Positions 1-8,078 of a stretch of 64,000 bases of DNA are shown piece by piece (within the stretch, counting starts at the first letter, position 1; the number at the start of each line of letters is the position of its first letter). The notes beneath the pieces are model-generated. The model searched no databases, was not told where the DNA came from, and was given only the letters and a program-made list of their open reading frames with translations. This stretch comes from Nitratireductor alexandrii (lineage in GTDB: Bacteria > Pseudomonadota > Alphaproteobacteria > Rhizobiales > Rhizobiaceae). The DNA lies in the NCBI RefSeq assembly GCF_004000215.1, contig NZ_RBVY01000005.1:1-64000 (forward strand), in the 5' to 3' direction. A program made the translations under genes and the position numbers.

Positions 1-41
1 TTCACATGAGGCTTATTACGCTCGAATTTACCTTTTGCCAT
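1..41 (-). CDS. tuf: Elongation factor Tu, first 13 codons (partial)
   Basis: Read on the minus strand, the first codons give MAKGKFERNKPHV, the characteristic N-terminus of bacterial EF-Tu, the GTPase that delivers aminoacyl-tRNA to the ribosome. The gene runs off the left edge of the window. A purine-rich GGGAAAGAGAC lies just before the ATG as a ribosome binding site. Upstream on the same strand are tRNA-Gly, tRNA-Tyr and a small membrane protein gene. Only the start is visible, so nothing can be said about the GTPase motifs. Confidence 0.93.
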   Translation of the reverse strand, partial: MAKGKFERNKPHV

Positions 42-159
42 CGTCTCTTTCCCTGGCGATCAGAACTGGAATTCGGTTCGGATTGGGGGCGATTAGCGAC
101 AAAGGCCGCAAAAGACAAGGGCGAAATGGGCCCGGGCCGCCTTGCGCCCGGGCCGTTGC

Positions 160-444
160 TCAATTGTTTTCGGGCGCGGTTTCGGCCTCGAAGGCCAAAC
201 GGGCCACCTGGAAGAAAAGCCACAGCGTCGGCACCGCGACCAGCACCGACAACACGGTGAGCACGGTCGCAGGCAAATGCAGCAGGGAGGCCAGCGAATA
301 CACGGTCACGACCTCGACCGTCGCCATCTGGCTGCAGATCAGGATGGTGACCGCCAAAAAACCGGCCAGGCTCGACGCGGTGATCACCCGACATTTGCGC
401 AAATCGGCCCCGCTCGCGGCCGGCGCATCATTCTCGTTCGTCAT
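160..444 (-). CDS. Small two-helix membrane protein of unknown function
   Basis: A 94-residue product starting MTNENDAPAAS. It has a short polar N-terminus and two hydrophobic segments at about residues 22-42 and 50-80, then a short acidic tail, which suggests an inner-membrane protein. The start at 444 is chosen because GGTTGCCGAGAG precedes the ATG; a longer reading frame exists upstream but would run toward the tRNA genes. It sits between tRNA-Gly and tuf on the same strand. I do not recognise a family, so the function is unknown. Confidence 0.6.
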   Translation of the reverse strand: MTNENDAPAASGADLRKCRVITASSLAGFLAVTILICSQMATVEVVTVYSLASLLHLPATVLTVLSVLVAVPTLWLFFQVARLAFEAETAPENN

Positions 445-554
445 CTCTCGGCAACCTCGAAGAAAAACCGCCCAATGCGGGCGACCCGGATTGCCGCGCC
501 GCGATTGCGGCTTTTCCAAGACCGGCAATTTCTGAAGGGTCGATCGTCGCGGTT

Positions 555-628
555 TGGAGCGGGTAGCGGGAATCGAACCCGCATATTCAGCTTGGAAGGC
601 TGCTGCTCTACCATTGAGCTATACCCGC
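555..628 (-). tRNA. tRNA-Gly (anticodon TCC)
   Basis: The minus strand folds as a complete tRNA. The acceptor stem GCGGGTA pairs with TACCCGC, the D-loop reads AGCTCAATGGTAGAGC, the anticodon arm is CAGCCTTCCAAGCTG with TCC, the T-loop is GGTTCGATTCC, and CCA is encoded at 555-557. The anticodon reads GGA and GGG glycine codons. It is followed by tRNA-Tyr further upstream on the same strand and is probably co-transcribed with it. Confidence 0.95.
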
Positions 629-652
629 GGTCGTCAGGCTTCCGGTGGGCGG

Positions 653-737
653 TGGTGGAGGGGGCTGGATTCGAACCAGCGTAGGCATAGCCAACGGATT
701 TACAGTCCGTCTCCTTTAACCACTCGGACACCCCTCC
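653..737 (-). tRNA. tRNA-Tyr (anticodon GTA)
   Basis: An 85-nt class II tRNA on the minus strand. It starts GGAGGGGTGTCCGAGTGG, has the anticodon arm GGACTGTAAATCC with GTA, a long variable arm (GGCTATGCCTACGC region), the T-loop GGTTCGAATCC and an encoded CCA at 653-655. The long variable arm together with GTA identifies tyrosine. It lies between rlmB, which is divergent, and tRNA-Gly. Confidence 0.95.
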
Positions 738-975
738 GTCGCTGTGCCGGAGCCTGGAACGCGGGTTTTACCGCGCCTCCGGGAACGTCATTGCCGTCCC
801 CGAATTCCGCGAAGCGCCTTATGGCGGGATGGCCTGGCGGTGTCAACCGAAACGTCGCCCGAAAATCACCCCACACCCGACCCCTGCGACAAGAACCGGC
901 ACTTGCGCCCCGAACGGGGCGATTTGACCGCATGCAGCCATAGCCGCGCGACCGCGGGGACGGTATAGAGGCCGC

Positions 976-1830
976 ATGACCGACGATGAGAAAACCGGCT
1001 CCGCCAAAGACACCCATTTCGCCCGGCTGCGCCGCGCCCACCGCGACCGCAAGGCCGGCGGCGCCCCGCCGCGTGCCCGCCCCGGCGCCGACATGCCCGC
1101 AACGGCGGCGCCGGAAGGCCATGTCTATCTCTATGGCCTGCATACCGTGCGCGCCGCGATCGACAATCCCGGCCGGACCCTCCACAAATTACTGGCAACG
1201 CGCAACGCGCTCGCCCGGCTGGAGATCGCCGACCCCGACGCCCTGCCCTTCGACGTCGAGCTGGTCGAACCGCGCGCGATCGACAAGATCGCCGGCGGCG
1301 ACGCGGTCCATCAGGGCGTGCTTTTGGACACTGAACCGCTCATTCCCAAGCCGCTCTCGGCGCTCGGCGACACGCCGCTGGTCGTGGCGCTCGATCAGGT
1401 CACCGATCCGCACAATGTCGGCGCGATCCTGCGCACTGCGGTCGCCTTCGGCGCCGGCGCGGTGATCACCACCGCGCGCCACAGCCCGTCCGAATCCGGC
1501 GTGCTGGCCAAATCCGCCTCCGGCGCGCTCGAGCACATCGACCTGATTGCGGTGCGCAATCTCGCTTCAGGGCTGGAAGCGCTACACCAGGCCGGCTTTT
1601 TCACCGTCGGTCTGGATTCCGAAGGCCCCGACGAGCTGGAAGTCAGCCTCGAGGGCGCGCGCATCGCCCTGGTGCTCGGCGCCGAGGGCAAGGGCCTGCG
1701 GCAAAAGACGCGGGCAACCGTGAACCGGCTTGCCCGGCTGACCATGCCCGGGCCGATCCACTCCCTCAATGTCTCCAACGCGGCGGCGATATCGCTTTAC
1801 GCCGCCCGACGCCACCTCGGCAAAAACTAG
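976..1830 (+). CDS. rlmB: 23S rRNA 2'-O-ribose methyltransferase RlmB (TrmH/SpoU family)
   Basis: A 284-residue SPOUT methyltransferase that would methylate the 2'-OH of G2251 in the 23S rRNA P loop using S-adenosylmethionine. A basic disordered N-terminus (1-45) precedes the substrate-binding domain, which starts YLYGLHTVRAAI. The knotted catalytic domain carries motif 2, DQVTDPHNVGAILRTA (about 140-155), and motif 3, IHSLNVSNAAAISLY (about 261-275). The length and motifs fit RlmB rather than the tRNA enzyme TrmH. The gene is divergent from the tRNA-Tyr/Gly/tuf unit. Confidence 0.9.
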   Translation: MTDDEKTGSAKDTHFARLRRAHRDRKAGGAPPRARPGADMPATAAPEGHVYLYGLHTVRAAIDNPGRTLHKLLATRNALARLEIADPDALPFDVELVEPRAIDKIAGGDAVHQGVLLDTEPLIPKPLSALGDTPLVVALDQVTDPHNVGAILRTAVAFGAGAVITTARHSPSESGVLAKSASGALEHIDLIAVRNLASGLEALHQAGFFTVGLDSEGPDELEVSLEGARIALVLGAEGKGLRQKTRATVNRLARLTMPGPIHSLNVSNAAAISLYAARRHLGKN

Positions 1831-2120
1831 CATCGGCCGCAACGACCGCCGGCGCGGCGGCGCCCACGCCCGCCCTCGCCCGCCGCCTTGACCTCGCAAC
1901 ACGCAAAAATTGCAGTCCCGCACCAAGATTCGTTTTTTGGTTGCGGGGAGACGGCTTTTCGTGCACGCTCTCGAACGCGCAACCTATGAGAGAGAATGGC
2001 CCGGCTCCGCCTTGCGGTCCATACCATCCGTCGCCCCGGCAACGAGCGACGGCGCGAGACGTCGTGTCCCGGCCGAAGGCGGTGAACAGACCGTACAAAC
2101 GCGCGAACCGGGAGGCTTTC

Positions 2121-3134
2121 ATGACGCAATATGACGACATTTTCATGCGCGACGCGCTCGACGACACCGGACAGATCCCGTCGGGCGTCCGCACCGCCTA
2201 TCACTCGCCGGACATCATCCCATGGGGCAACGAGACGGTGAGCGACCCGCAGACATACTTCGTCAACAATTATGACCAGAACCCCGGCAAGAACCTGATC
2301 GCCAACGAGATCAACTACATCTACACGCGCGGAAAAAACCTCGCCGGCGGCGCCGCCAACGGCCAAATTTATCTCTATTGGGTGAAATCGAGCCTTTTGT
2401 CGCAGCCGAGCGAATGGCGCAACAACAAGGTCCCGACGGCCACGCCCGGCCAGAACTACTCCAATGTCAGCGCCAGCCAGGCCAATCAGATCGTGGTCGG
2501 GGAATCGGCCTTTCAGTGGTCGGTGCCCGCCCCGCCGTCGGGCTATCACTACTGCCTGGTCTCCCAGGTGGTGACCGCCGCCAATCCCAATCCAATTCCC
2601 GACGATTTCAACTCGACCGGCGGTTTCGTCGGCTGGGTCGTCGACAATCCCGGCATCGCCTGGCGCAACGTTTCGGTGCTGTCGAACGCCTCGCCGCCGA
2701 GCTACCAAGTCACCACCGCTTTCCAGAACCTGGACGACACCGAGGAGCTTTACGCGTTCACCGTCGAGGCGCGCAATCTGCCGCAGGGCACGACGGTCAG
2801 CCTGGTCTGTTCCGAGACCGGCCCCACCCCGCCGATCAACTCCTCCGGTACCGTCACCCAGCAAAATCCCTGGTATCTTTATACCGAAAACAGCCTGCCG
2901 GCGCATTTCTCGTCCGGCCTGGTGACGACGGTGCGCCTGCCCAGCGGTCAGTCCTGGCCGCCCGACGCGACCATCGACATCACCTATAACCGCATCGTCG
3001 GCTCCCGCGACCAGGAGATCCTGATCCGCCACGCCAAGACCCCCGCCGAGATGGGACTGCCGGAAGAGCTGCATGAAAGGGTCAGCGGCACGATGGTGCG
3101 GCTGGGCACCTACAACATCGTCGTCGATTCGTGA
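2121..3134 (+). CDS. CARDB/Ig-like protein without signal peptide, first gene of an unusual pair
   Basis: A 337-residue protein. The N-terminal part (about 1-40) begins DIFMRDALDDTGQIPSG and then SPDIIPWG, resembling short DI-x-x-RD...D-x-G-x-x-P modules I have seen in front of CARDB-like domains. About 55-200 contains NEINYIYTRGKN and QIYLYWVKSS, which read like a CARDB-type beta-sandwich. About 215-310 looks like a second Ig-like domain. No signal peptide or membrane helix is visible. The start follows GGGAGGCTTTC. A hairpin separates it from the LamG gene 147 bp downstream. Function unknown; the family call is inference. Confidence 0.6.
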   Translation: MTQYDDIFMRDALDDTGQIPSGVRTAYHSPDIIPWGNETVSDPQTYFVNNYDQNPGKNLIANEINYIYTRGKNLAGGAANGQIYLYWVKSSLLSQPSEWRNNKVPTATPGQNYSNVSASQANQIVVGESAFQWSVPAPPSGYHYCLVSQVVTAANPNPIPDDFNSTGGFVGWVVDNPGIAWRNVSVLSNASPPSYQVTTAFQNLDDTEELYAFTVEARNLPQGTTVSLVCSETGPTPPINSSGTVTQQNPWYLYTENSLPAHFSSGLVTTVRLPSGQSWPPDATIDITYNRIVGSRDQEILIRHAKTPAEMGLPEELHERVSGTMVRLGTYNIVVDS

Positions 3135-3168
3135 CTGCCGCGCGCCGGCCACGGCGCGCCGATGAACC

Positions 3169-3196
3169 GACGGGCGCGCGCTAAGCGCCCGTCTTT
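3169..3196 (+). terminator. GC hairpin after the CARDB-like gene
   Basis: GACGGGCG pairs with CGCCCGTC across a 9-nt loop, followed by TCTTTC. It lies 35 nt after the stop of the first gene and before the LamG gene. The U-tract is short, so it may only attenuate read-through into the second gene. Confidence 0.4.
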
Positions 3197-3280
3197 CGCA
3201 TCAACCGGTTATGCGCGCGGGATCCCTGCGGTCGGCGCAGGCGCATTACACGGGGACCCGCGCCCCAGGAGGCAGCAGCC

Positions 3281-5326
3281 ATGACCTATACGCCCCCCGC
3301 GGAACAATCCGTCACGCTTTCCCTCAACGCGGAAGCCTATGTCAATCTCGGCACCGACATCGGCATCGACTTCACCAACCGCTCAGCCTTCACTATCGAG
3401 GGCTGGTTCAAGTTCAACGGGCTGTGTCCCGATTCGACTTTGTTCGAAAAGCCCGGCCAGTTCGCCTTCAAGACCCGCGGACAAAAGGTTTCCGCCAGCT
3501 TCGTCGGCCAACCGATGCCGCTGGAGACCGACGACATCCTCGACACAGAGACCGATTTCCACGTCGCCGTCACCTTTGACGGCCAGACCTTGTCGCTCTA
3601 CGTCAACGGCCTGTTGCGCGTGCAGTCCTCGTTCTCCTTCACCCCGCCGCCGGCGAACCAGAACCCGGCCGTGATCGGTCGCGACCTCCAGGCCTATTGC
3701 CACTATGTGCGGCTGTGGTCGGTCGCCCGCCAGCAGGACGAGATCTATGCCAATGAGTGGACCTACCTGACCAGCGGCACCGGCCTGCAGGCGGCCTACG
3801 CCTTTTACGACTATCCCGCCAGGGACGTCTCGCCCAACAACCGTTCGCTGACGTTGATGAACGGCGCACGCTCCGAAGCGACCGCGCCGTGCCTGCTTTA
3901 TGCCGGCACCGCCTATTGCCAGCCGCTCCAGGACACCGACGTCAACCCCGGCGGCGGCGGCACCGACGACTACACCATTTTGGCCTGGATCCGGCTGCAG
4001 GATCTCGGCACCCAGCAGGCCATCTTGTGCAATGGCGACCTGAATCAGGAAAGCGGGATCGTGCTTTATGTCGACACTGACGGTACGGTGGTGGGCCGTC
4101 GTGGCAGCACGTCGGGCGCCAGCGTCACCTCCGGTTCGACCAAGCTGCAGCCGAATTTATGGTACTCGATCGGCTATACCTATGCCTACGATAGCGGTAG
4201 CGGCAACGGCACGCAGACCCTCTATGTCAACGGCGTTGCGGCCGGCAACGGCACCGCGGGCGCCATCACCGCGCTGGCTCAGGGCGACATCATCCTCGGC
4301 GCGGCCGACGACAGCGCGACCGCCAATCAGCTCATGAACATGAACGGCTACATGCAGTTCCTGAGCGTGTGGAACACCGCCCTGGCACAGGCCGACATCC
4401 AGCAATGGATGTATCACGACCCGACCACGGAAACGTCCTGTCTGGCCAACTACAATTTCTCCACCCCGCCGCTGGCGCAGGATCTCGTCGACGGCAATCC
4501 GATGGCGCTGGTGCGCGGCGCTGATCTCGTGGTGCTGCGCACCATTCCCGTAGCCGACGGCGCCACCCATCAGGACGTGCTGCACCGGCTGTCGCCGCCG
4601 CGCCCGCAGAAACGCTTTTCCAATGCCCGCATGGTCGGCATGCCCGAACCAACGGAACCCTACCGTCCGGCCGAGATGCCGAATGCCGACAACACCCGCG
4701 CCTGGGTCGAGCACTTCGTCAGGCAATTGCCGAACAACCTGCCGCACGGCGAGCACGAACGGCTGCGACGCGACTTCCAGACGGCGGTCGACGATGCGAT
4801 AGCCAATCCCGAACCGGCCTTCCAGGTCCTGCACGAAATCGACGGCGACGATCACGTGCTCGTGCTCGTCAATGAGCACGGCCACGAGGAAATCTTCCGC
4901 GCCGCGCGCGACGAGCTCGACGACTGCACGGTATGGAAGGTCCGGCTGATCGTGACGGTGCTGATCGGCGTCTACACCGTGTTCGGCCCGATCATCCGCG
5001 CCGGCCCGGTCACCAACTGGCTCGGCGAGCGCATCAACACGGTCGGCTTCTGGCCACAGGTAAGCGCCATCTTCAATGCCGGCGTCACGCCCAACAGTTT
5101 TCTGCAGATGATGCGGCTGCTCTACGAGTTCGGCTGGATCACCACCGTGGGCAAGCTGATGCTGGCCCAGCTGAGCTGGTGGGACGTGGCCGTCATCGGA
5201 CTGCGCGTGGCCTCGTTGCTGGTGCCGGGCGCGGCCGCCCTTCAGGTCGCTTACTTCCTGGCCAAGGTGGTCTACTCGGTCGCTTCGGTGGTCAATGTCT
5301 GGAACGATCGCCCGGCCGGCTGCTGA
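3281..5326 (+). CDS. Double LamG/concanavalin-fold protein with hydrophobic C-terminus
   Basis: A 681-residue protein with two laminin-G-like domains (about 5-165 and 195-385). Each shows the typical strands FTIEGWFKF, HVAVTFDGQTLSLYVNG and, in the second, TDDYTILAWIRL and LYVNG. An acidic/polar linker follows. The last 130 residues have one long hydrophobic stretch at 554-575 and a second from W633 to about 676, which could form membrane helices. There is no Sec or Tat signal, although LamG domains normally act outside the cell. The start follows AGGAGGCAGCAGCC. Its role is unknown; a contact- or membrane-directed effector is possible. Confidence 0.65.
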   Translation: MTYTPPAEQSVTLSLNAEAYVNLGTDIGIDFTNRSAFTIEGWFKFNGLCPDSTLFEKPGQFAFKTRGQKVSASFVGQPMPLETDDILDTETDFHVAVTFDGQTLSLYVNGLLRVQSSFSFTPPPANQNPAVIGRDLQAYCHYVRLWSVARQQDEIYANEWTYLTSGTGLQAAYAFYDYPARDVSPNNRSLTLMNGARSEATAPCLLYAGTAYCQPLQDTDVNPGGGGTDDYTILAWIRLQDLGTQQAILCNGDLNQESGIVLYVDTDGTVVGRRGSTSGASVTSGSTKLQPNLWYSIGYTYAYDSGSGNGTQTLYVNGVAAGNGTAGAITALAQGDIILGAADDSATANQLMNMNGYMQFLSVWNTALAQADIQQWMYHDPTTETSCLANYNFSTPPLAQDLVDGNPMALVRGADLVVLRTIPVADGATHQDVLHRLSPPRPQKRFSNARMVGMPEPTEPYRPAEMPNADNTRAWVEHFVRQLPNNLPHGEHERLRRDFQTAVDDAIANPEPAFQVLHEIDGDDHVLVLVNEHGHEEIFRAARDELDDCTVWKVRLIVTVLIGVYTVFGPIIRAGPVTNWLGERINTVGFWPQVSAIFNAGVTPNSFLQMMRLLYEFGWITTVGKLMLAQLSWWDVAVIGLRVASLLVPGAAALQVAYFLAKVVYSVASVVNVWNDRPAGC

Positions 5327-5342
5327 CCCGGCAGCATTTCGA

Positions 5343-5366
5343 CCGGCCCGCCGCATGGCGGGCCGG
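5343..5366. terminator. Perfect 10-bp hairpin between convergent genes
   Basis: CCGGCCCGCC pairs perfectly with GGCGGGCCGG around a GCAT tetraloop. It lies between the LamG gene and the convergent diguanylate cyclase gene. There is no U-tract on either strand, so it is a candidate bidirectional stop or RNA-stabilising hairpin rather than a textbook intrinsic terminator. Confidence 0.45.
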
Positions 5367-5383
5367 CCACGCGCCGCCTGCGC

Positions 5384-6157
5384 TCAGACGAGCCGCACGT
5401 CCTGTTCGGCCAGGGCGCCGAGCGCGCCGATTTCCACGCGGTTGCGGCCGGCATGCTTGGCCGCGTAAAGCCTCCGGTCGGCGCTTCGATAAAGCTGCGA
5501 AAACGTCGCCGGCGGCATGAAGGTCACCCCGCCAATGCTCAACGACAATTCATGCCGTTCGCCGGCCGGCCTGAACTCCGCCGCCTGCACGGCGGTTCGA
5601 ATGCGCTCGGCTATCGCCATCGACTGGTGCAGGTCGAGGCCGGGCAAGAAGACACCGAACTCCTCGCCGCCGATACGGGCCACGAGATCGAGGTCGCGCA
5701 CGCTGGAGCGGATCACCTGGGCGATCAGCCTGAGCGCATCGTCGCCGCTTTCGTGGCCGAACCGGTCGTTCACGGTCTTGAAGCGGTCGACGTCGAGAAT
5801 GAGCAGCGCTCCGTTGCCCGGCTCGCGGACTTCGTCGAACCGGCTGAGATAGCCGTCGACGAGAGATGAAAACGCCCTGCGATTGAGACAATCGGTGAGC
5901 GAATCCGTCGACGCGACGGTGAGCAGTTCGCGATGCGCCAGCGACAGTTCGCGCAGCTTGCTCAGCAGAAAGAAGAAGAACGGCGGTGCCACCAAGGCCG
6001 GAATGATCAGATTGTTGACCCAGCGCTCGCCCAGCGCCCACCGCCCGCGTTCGAGCGAATAGCCGTCGAGGACGAAGGCAAGCAGCATGCACATCAGCGT
6101 GCCGAGTACGGTCAGCACATAGACCCTGCCCTTACCGGTTGGCGATAGATCGATCAT
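5384..6157 (-). CDS. Membrane-anchored GGDEF diguanylate cyclase with intact I-site
   Basis: A 257-residue protein predicted to make cyclic di-GMP from two GTP. Two transmembrane helices (about 11-31 and 48-67) are joined to a GGDEF domain that opens with STDSLTDCLNRRAF. The signature is GGEEF at 163-167, a catalytically competent variant. RDLD at 154-157 is five residues before it, the spacing of the product-inhibition I-site, so feedback control is expected. No sensory domain other than the membrane hairpin is present, and the target process cannot be read from the neighbours. It converges with the LamG gene. Confidence 0.9.
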   Translation of the reverse strand: MIDLSPTGKGRVYVLTVLGTLMCMLLAFVLDGYSLERGRWALGERWVNNLIIPALVAPPFFFFLLSKLRELSLAHRELLTVASTDSLTDCLNRRAFSSLVDGYLSRFDEVREPGNGALLILDVDRFKTVNDRFGHESGDDALRLIAQVIRSSVRDLDLVARIGGEEFGVFLPGLDLHQSMAIAERIRTAVQAAEFRPAGERHELSLSIGGVTFMPPATFSQLYRSADRRLYAAKHAGRNRVEIGALGALAEQDVRLV

Positions 6158-6319
6158 GGCCTGCCAGTCGTTCGTTCACGGCCGACGACTGTAGCGACAA
6201 ATCTTTAAGCGAAATTGTTCGGAAAGGCTCAAAATCGAGCATTCCGGCGCCCGGGCGACCGCACGCGGTCTCACGATGCGGTGAACGTCCGCAATCCGTC
6301 ATCCGGGCGCCGCAAAAAC

Positions 6320-6348
6320 GAACCGATTGGTTCCTATATGGTTAACCA
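6320..6348. promoter_or_regulatory. Two adjacent palindromes upstream of a small ORF
   Basis: GAACC-GATT-GGTTC (6320-6333) is a perfect inverted repeat with a 4-nt spacer. TGGTTAACCA (6339-6348) is a perfect 10-bp palindrome 5 nt further on. Together they sit 22-50 bp before the GTG at 6370. The ACC-N4-GGT core resembles operators of TetR-type repressors, but no such repressor gene is in the window. The assignment as an operator is inference. Confidence 0.3.
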
Positions 6349-6369
6349 GGACGCAAAGAGGCAAGGACC

Positions 6370-6558
6370 GTGAACGACATCACCCGGATGAAGACCCAGT
6401 CTCAGCCCGCGCGCTGGACGCCGTGGGGCGAAATCCCCGTCGCCACCCGGAGCGGCGCGGCGGGGCGGGATCGGCCGCAATCCAAGCGTTCGGTCGTGTC
6501 GCTCCGCGAGAGGATGGCGTGGCTGGAGCGCCTTACCCGCGGCCAACGCGCCTCCTGA
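6370..6558 (+). CDS. Small basic hypothetical protein (62 aa)
   Basis: A 62-codon frame from GTG, preceded by GAGG at 8-nt spacing. Third codon positions are strongly GC-biased like the neighbouring genes, which favours real coding. The product is basic and polar with two tryptophans in RWTPWGEIP and a possible C-terminal helix, VVSLRERMAWLERLTR. No signal peptide, membrane segment or known family is visible. It stands alone, with paired palindromes upstream. It could also be a chance frame. Confidence 0.4.
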   Translation: MNDITRMKTQSQPARWTPWGEIPVATRSGAAGRDRPQSKRSVVSLRERMAWLERLTRGQRAS

Positions 6559-6822
6559 CGAGCCCGCGTCGCGGCCCTCGACAGGCCTGCCGGAAATTGT
6601 CGCTCGCCCGCAAACGACCAGACCGACCGCTCTTCCCGCCCGGCTCGCGGTCGGCCTCCGTCGTCGCCCGCTCCCCTGCCCGAAAACCGCGTCCGGGCCG
6701 CCGCGTACAACCCATAGTGCCCGTCGCCGTTCATTGGAGACTGCTCAATTAGGGGATTCGCCCTATGGCGGGCAGGATGCCGCAACGTCATGGTCGGCTC
6801 CTGTTTAATGAGGAGCTAAACC

Positions 6823-7239
6823 ATGACGATTGAACGTTTGGGACGCCGAGCTTTCCTGGCCATGTTGGGTGGCATCGCGTTGGCGGGCTGCACCGTGACC
6901 CCGCCCGGCAATGGCATCGGCCCCGCGCCACAGCCACAGCCACAGCCCCAACCGCAACCCCAGCCGCAACCTCAGCCCCAACCCTCGGGCCCGACAATCC
7001 TGCTGCAGGCGAATTCCTTCTATAATGGCCGCGACAGCAGCGGCAAGAAGATCAGGGCGTTCGTGTCGCGCAGCGGCGAAATCATCCGCGTCGATTCCAA
7101 GACCGGCCGGAACTTTTCGCAGACCTACCGTTATCGCAGCGGCAACACGTATGGGGCCGGCCGCTATACGGTCAGGGTCACATCGCGCAAGAGTTTTGTG
7201 TGGAACGGACCGTTCGGCAGGGTGACGATGAACGACTGA
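6823..7239 (+). CDS. Lipoprotein with (Pro-Gln)9 spacer and unknown C-terminal domain
   Basis: A 138-residue exported lipoprotein. The N-terminus has a twin-arginine-like RLGRRAFLAML followed by a lipobox ending at Cys23 (ALAGC), so it should be lipid-anchored, perhaps by the Tat route. Residues 36-54 are nine Pro-Gln dipeptides, a stiff spacer. The C-terminal 80 residues (NSFYNGRDSSGKKIRAFVSR onward) are rich in Ser, Arg and Tyr and look like a small beta domain, but I cannot name the family. GAGGAGCTAAACC precedes the ATG. A GC hairpin follows the stop. Confidence 0.7.
   Translation: MTIERLGRRAFLAMLGGIALAGCTVTPPGNGIGPAPQPQPQPQPQPQPQPQPQPSGPTILLQANSFYNGRDSSGKKIRAFVSRSGEIIRVDSKTGRNFSQTYRYRSGNTYGAGRYTVRVTSRKSFVWNGPFGRVTMND
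6928..6984 (+). repeat. Six-base tandem repeat encoding (Pro-Gln)9
   Basis: Nine consecutive CCN-CAR units encode the Pro-Gln spacer of the lipoprotein. Codon choice varies along the array (CCA CAG, CCC CAA, CCG CAA), so it is not a fresh slippage product. The repeat count may still differ between strains. Confidence 0.85.
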
Positions 7240-7256
7240 CCCGCCATCGTGCCCGA

Positions 7257-7284
7257 GCCCGCCGGAAAACACATCCCGGCGGGC
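7257..7284 (+). terminator. GC hairpin after the lipoprotein gene
   Basis: GCCCGCCGG pairs perfectly with CCGGCGGGC around a short A-rich loop, starting 17 nt after the stop codon. The downstream U content is weak (GACAGTCTTTT), so it is a probable but not certain intrinsic terminator. Confidence 0.5.
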
Positions 7285-7460
7285 CCGACAGTCTTTTGCC
7301 GACGGTTCGGAAAGGGAAGCGACGGTGAGCGGACGCCGCTCGAAGAGCGAAACGGCCTGGAAACTCTAGGATTTGCGCGTCAGGCCGATCGGCGCCCGCG
7401 GCAGCCTGTCGGCAAAAAGACTTTGCCCCTGATTTGATGCGATCACCTTCATGTTGCAGG

Positions 7461-8078
7461 CTACGGTTCGATGAGTCCATCGCGCATGGCGCGAACCAAC
7501 AAGGTGGCGGTCGAATGCACCTCGAGTTTGCGCATCAGGTTCGTGCGATGGTTGTCCACCGTCTTGGCGCTTATGCCCAGATGTTCGGCGATACCATTGT
7601 TGGACAGTCCGCGCGCGATGCATTGCAGCACCTCCGTCTCGCGGTGCGTAAGACTGTCATTGGCCGCGCCTTCCTCGATATAGCGCCTGACGCCGGCCCC
7701 CACGACGGTGCGGCCGGCAACGATGTCGCGCAAGCCCTGGCACAGTTCCTCCACACTGCCGGATTTCAGGAAAAGCCCATCCGCACCGGCTCCGATCAGC
7801 CGCCGCAGGGTTTTGGCGGACGGGCTACCGGTCACGACGGCGATTTTCGTCTTCGGGCTCCAGCGCCGCGCCTCGAGCAACACTTCCAGCCCGGAAGCGC
7901 CCGGCATGACGAGATCGAGCACGGCGCAGTCGGGCGACAGGCGTTTGATCTGCGAAATCGCCTCGATGCCGTTGCCGGCCGTACCGACAACCTCGAATTC
8001 GGACAACGCGCCGATCGCGGAGCGTGTGCCGCCGACTGTCAGCGCATGATCATCGGCAATGATGACGCTGATAGGAAT
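7461..8078 (-). CDS. NarL/FixJ-type response regulator, apparent ATT start
   Basis: A 205-residue two-component regulator. The receiver domain begins PISVIIADDHAL, with the phospho-acceptor Asp55 in CAVLDLVMPG and the conserved Lys in FLKSGS. A LuxR-type helix-turn-helix follows at about 140-200 (LTHRETEVLQCIARG, ISAKTVDNHR). The family nearly always begins one residue before this point, and here that codon is ATT at 8076-8078. GGGGGAGGAG lies at ideal spacing and no nearby in-frame ATG, GTG or TTG fits. It is divergent from the 7TMR-DISM kinase, its likely partner. Confidence 0.85.
   Translation of the reverse strand: MPISVIIADDHALTVGGTRSAIGALSEFEVVGTAGNGIEAISQIKRLSPDCAVLDLVMPGASGLEVLLEARRWSPKTKIAVVTGSPSAKTLRRLIGAGADGLFLKSGSVEELCQGLRDIVAGRTVVGAGVRRYIEEGAANDSLTHRETEVLQCIARGLSNNGIAEHLGISAKTVDNHRTNLMRKLEVHSTATLLVRAMRDGLIEP

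Noticed and set aside
1831-2120. Upstream extension of the CARDB-like protein from 1941
   Set aside because: The 60 extra residues are basic and compositionally unlike the rest, and GGGAGGCTTTC sits just before the ATG at 2121. The 290-bp spacer shows nothing else I can support.
6559-6822. Frames on both strands between the 62-codon ORF and the lipoprotein
   Set aside because: None has a ribosome site, recognisable product or consistent third-position bias. I treat the 264 bp as noncoding.
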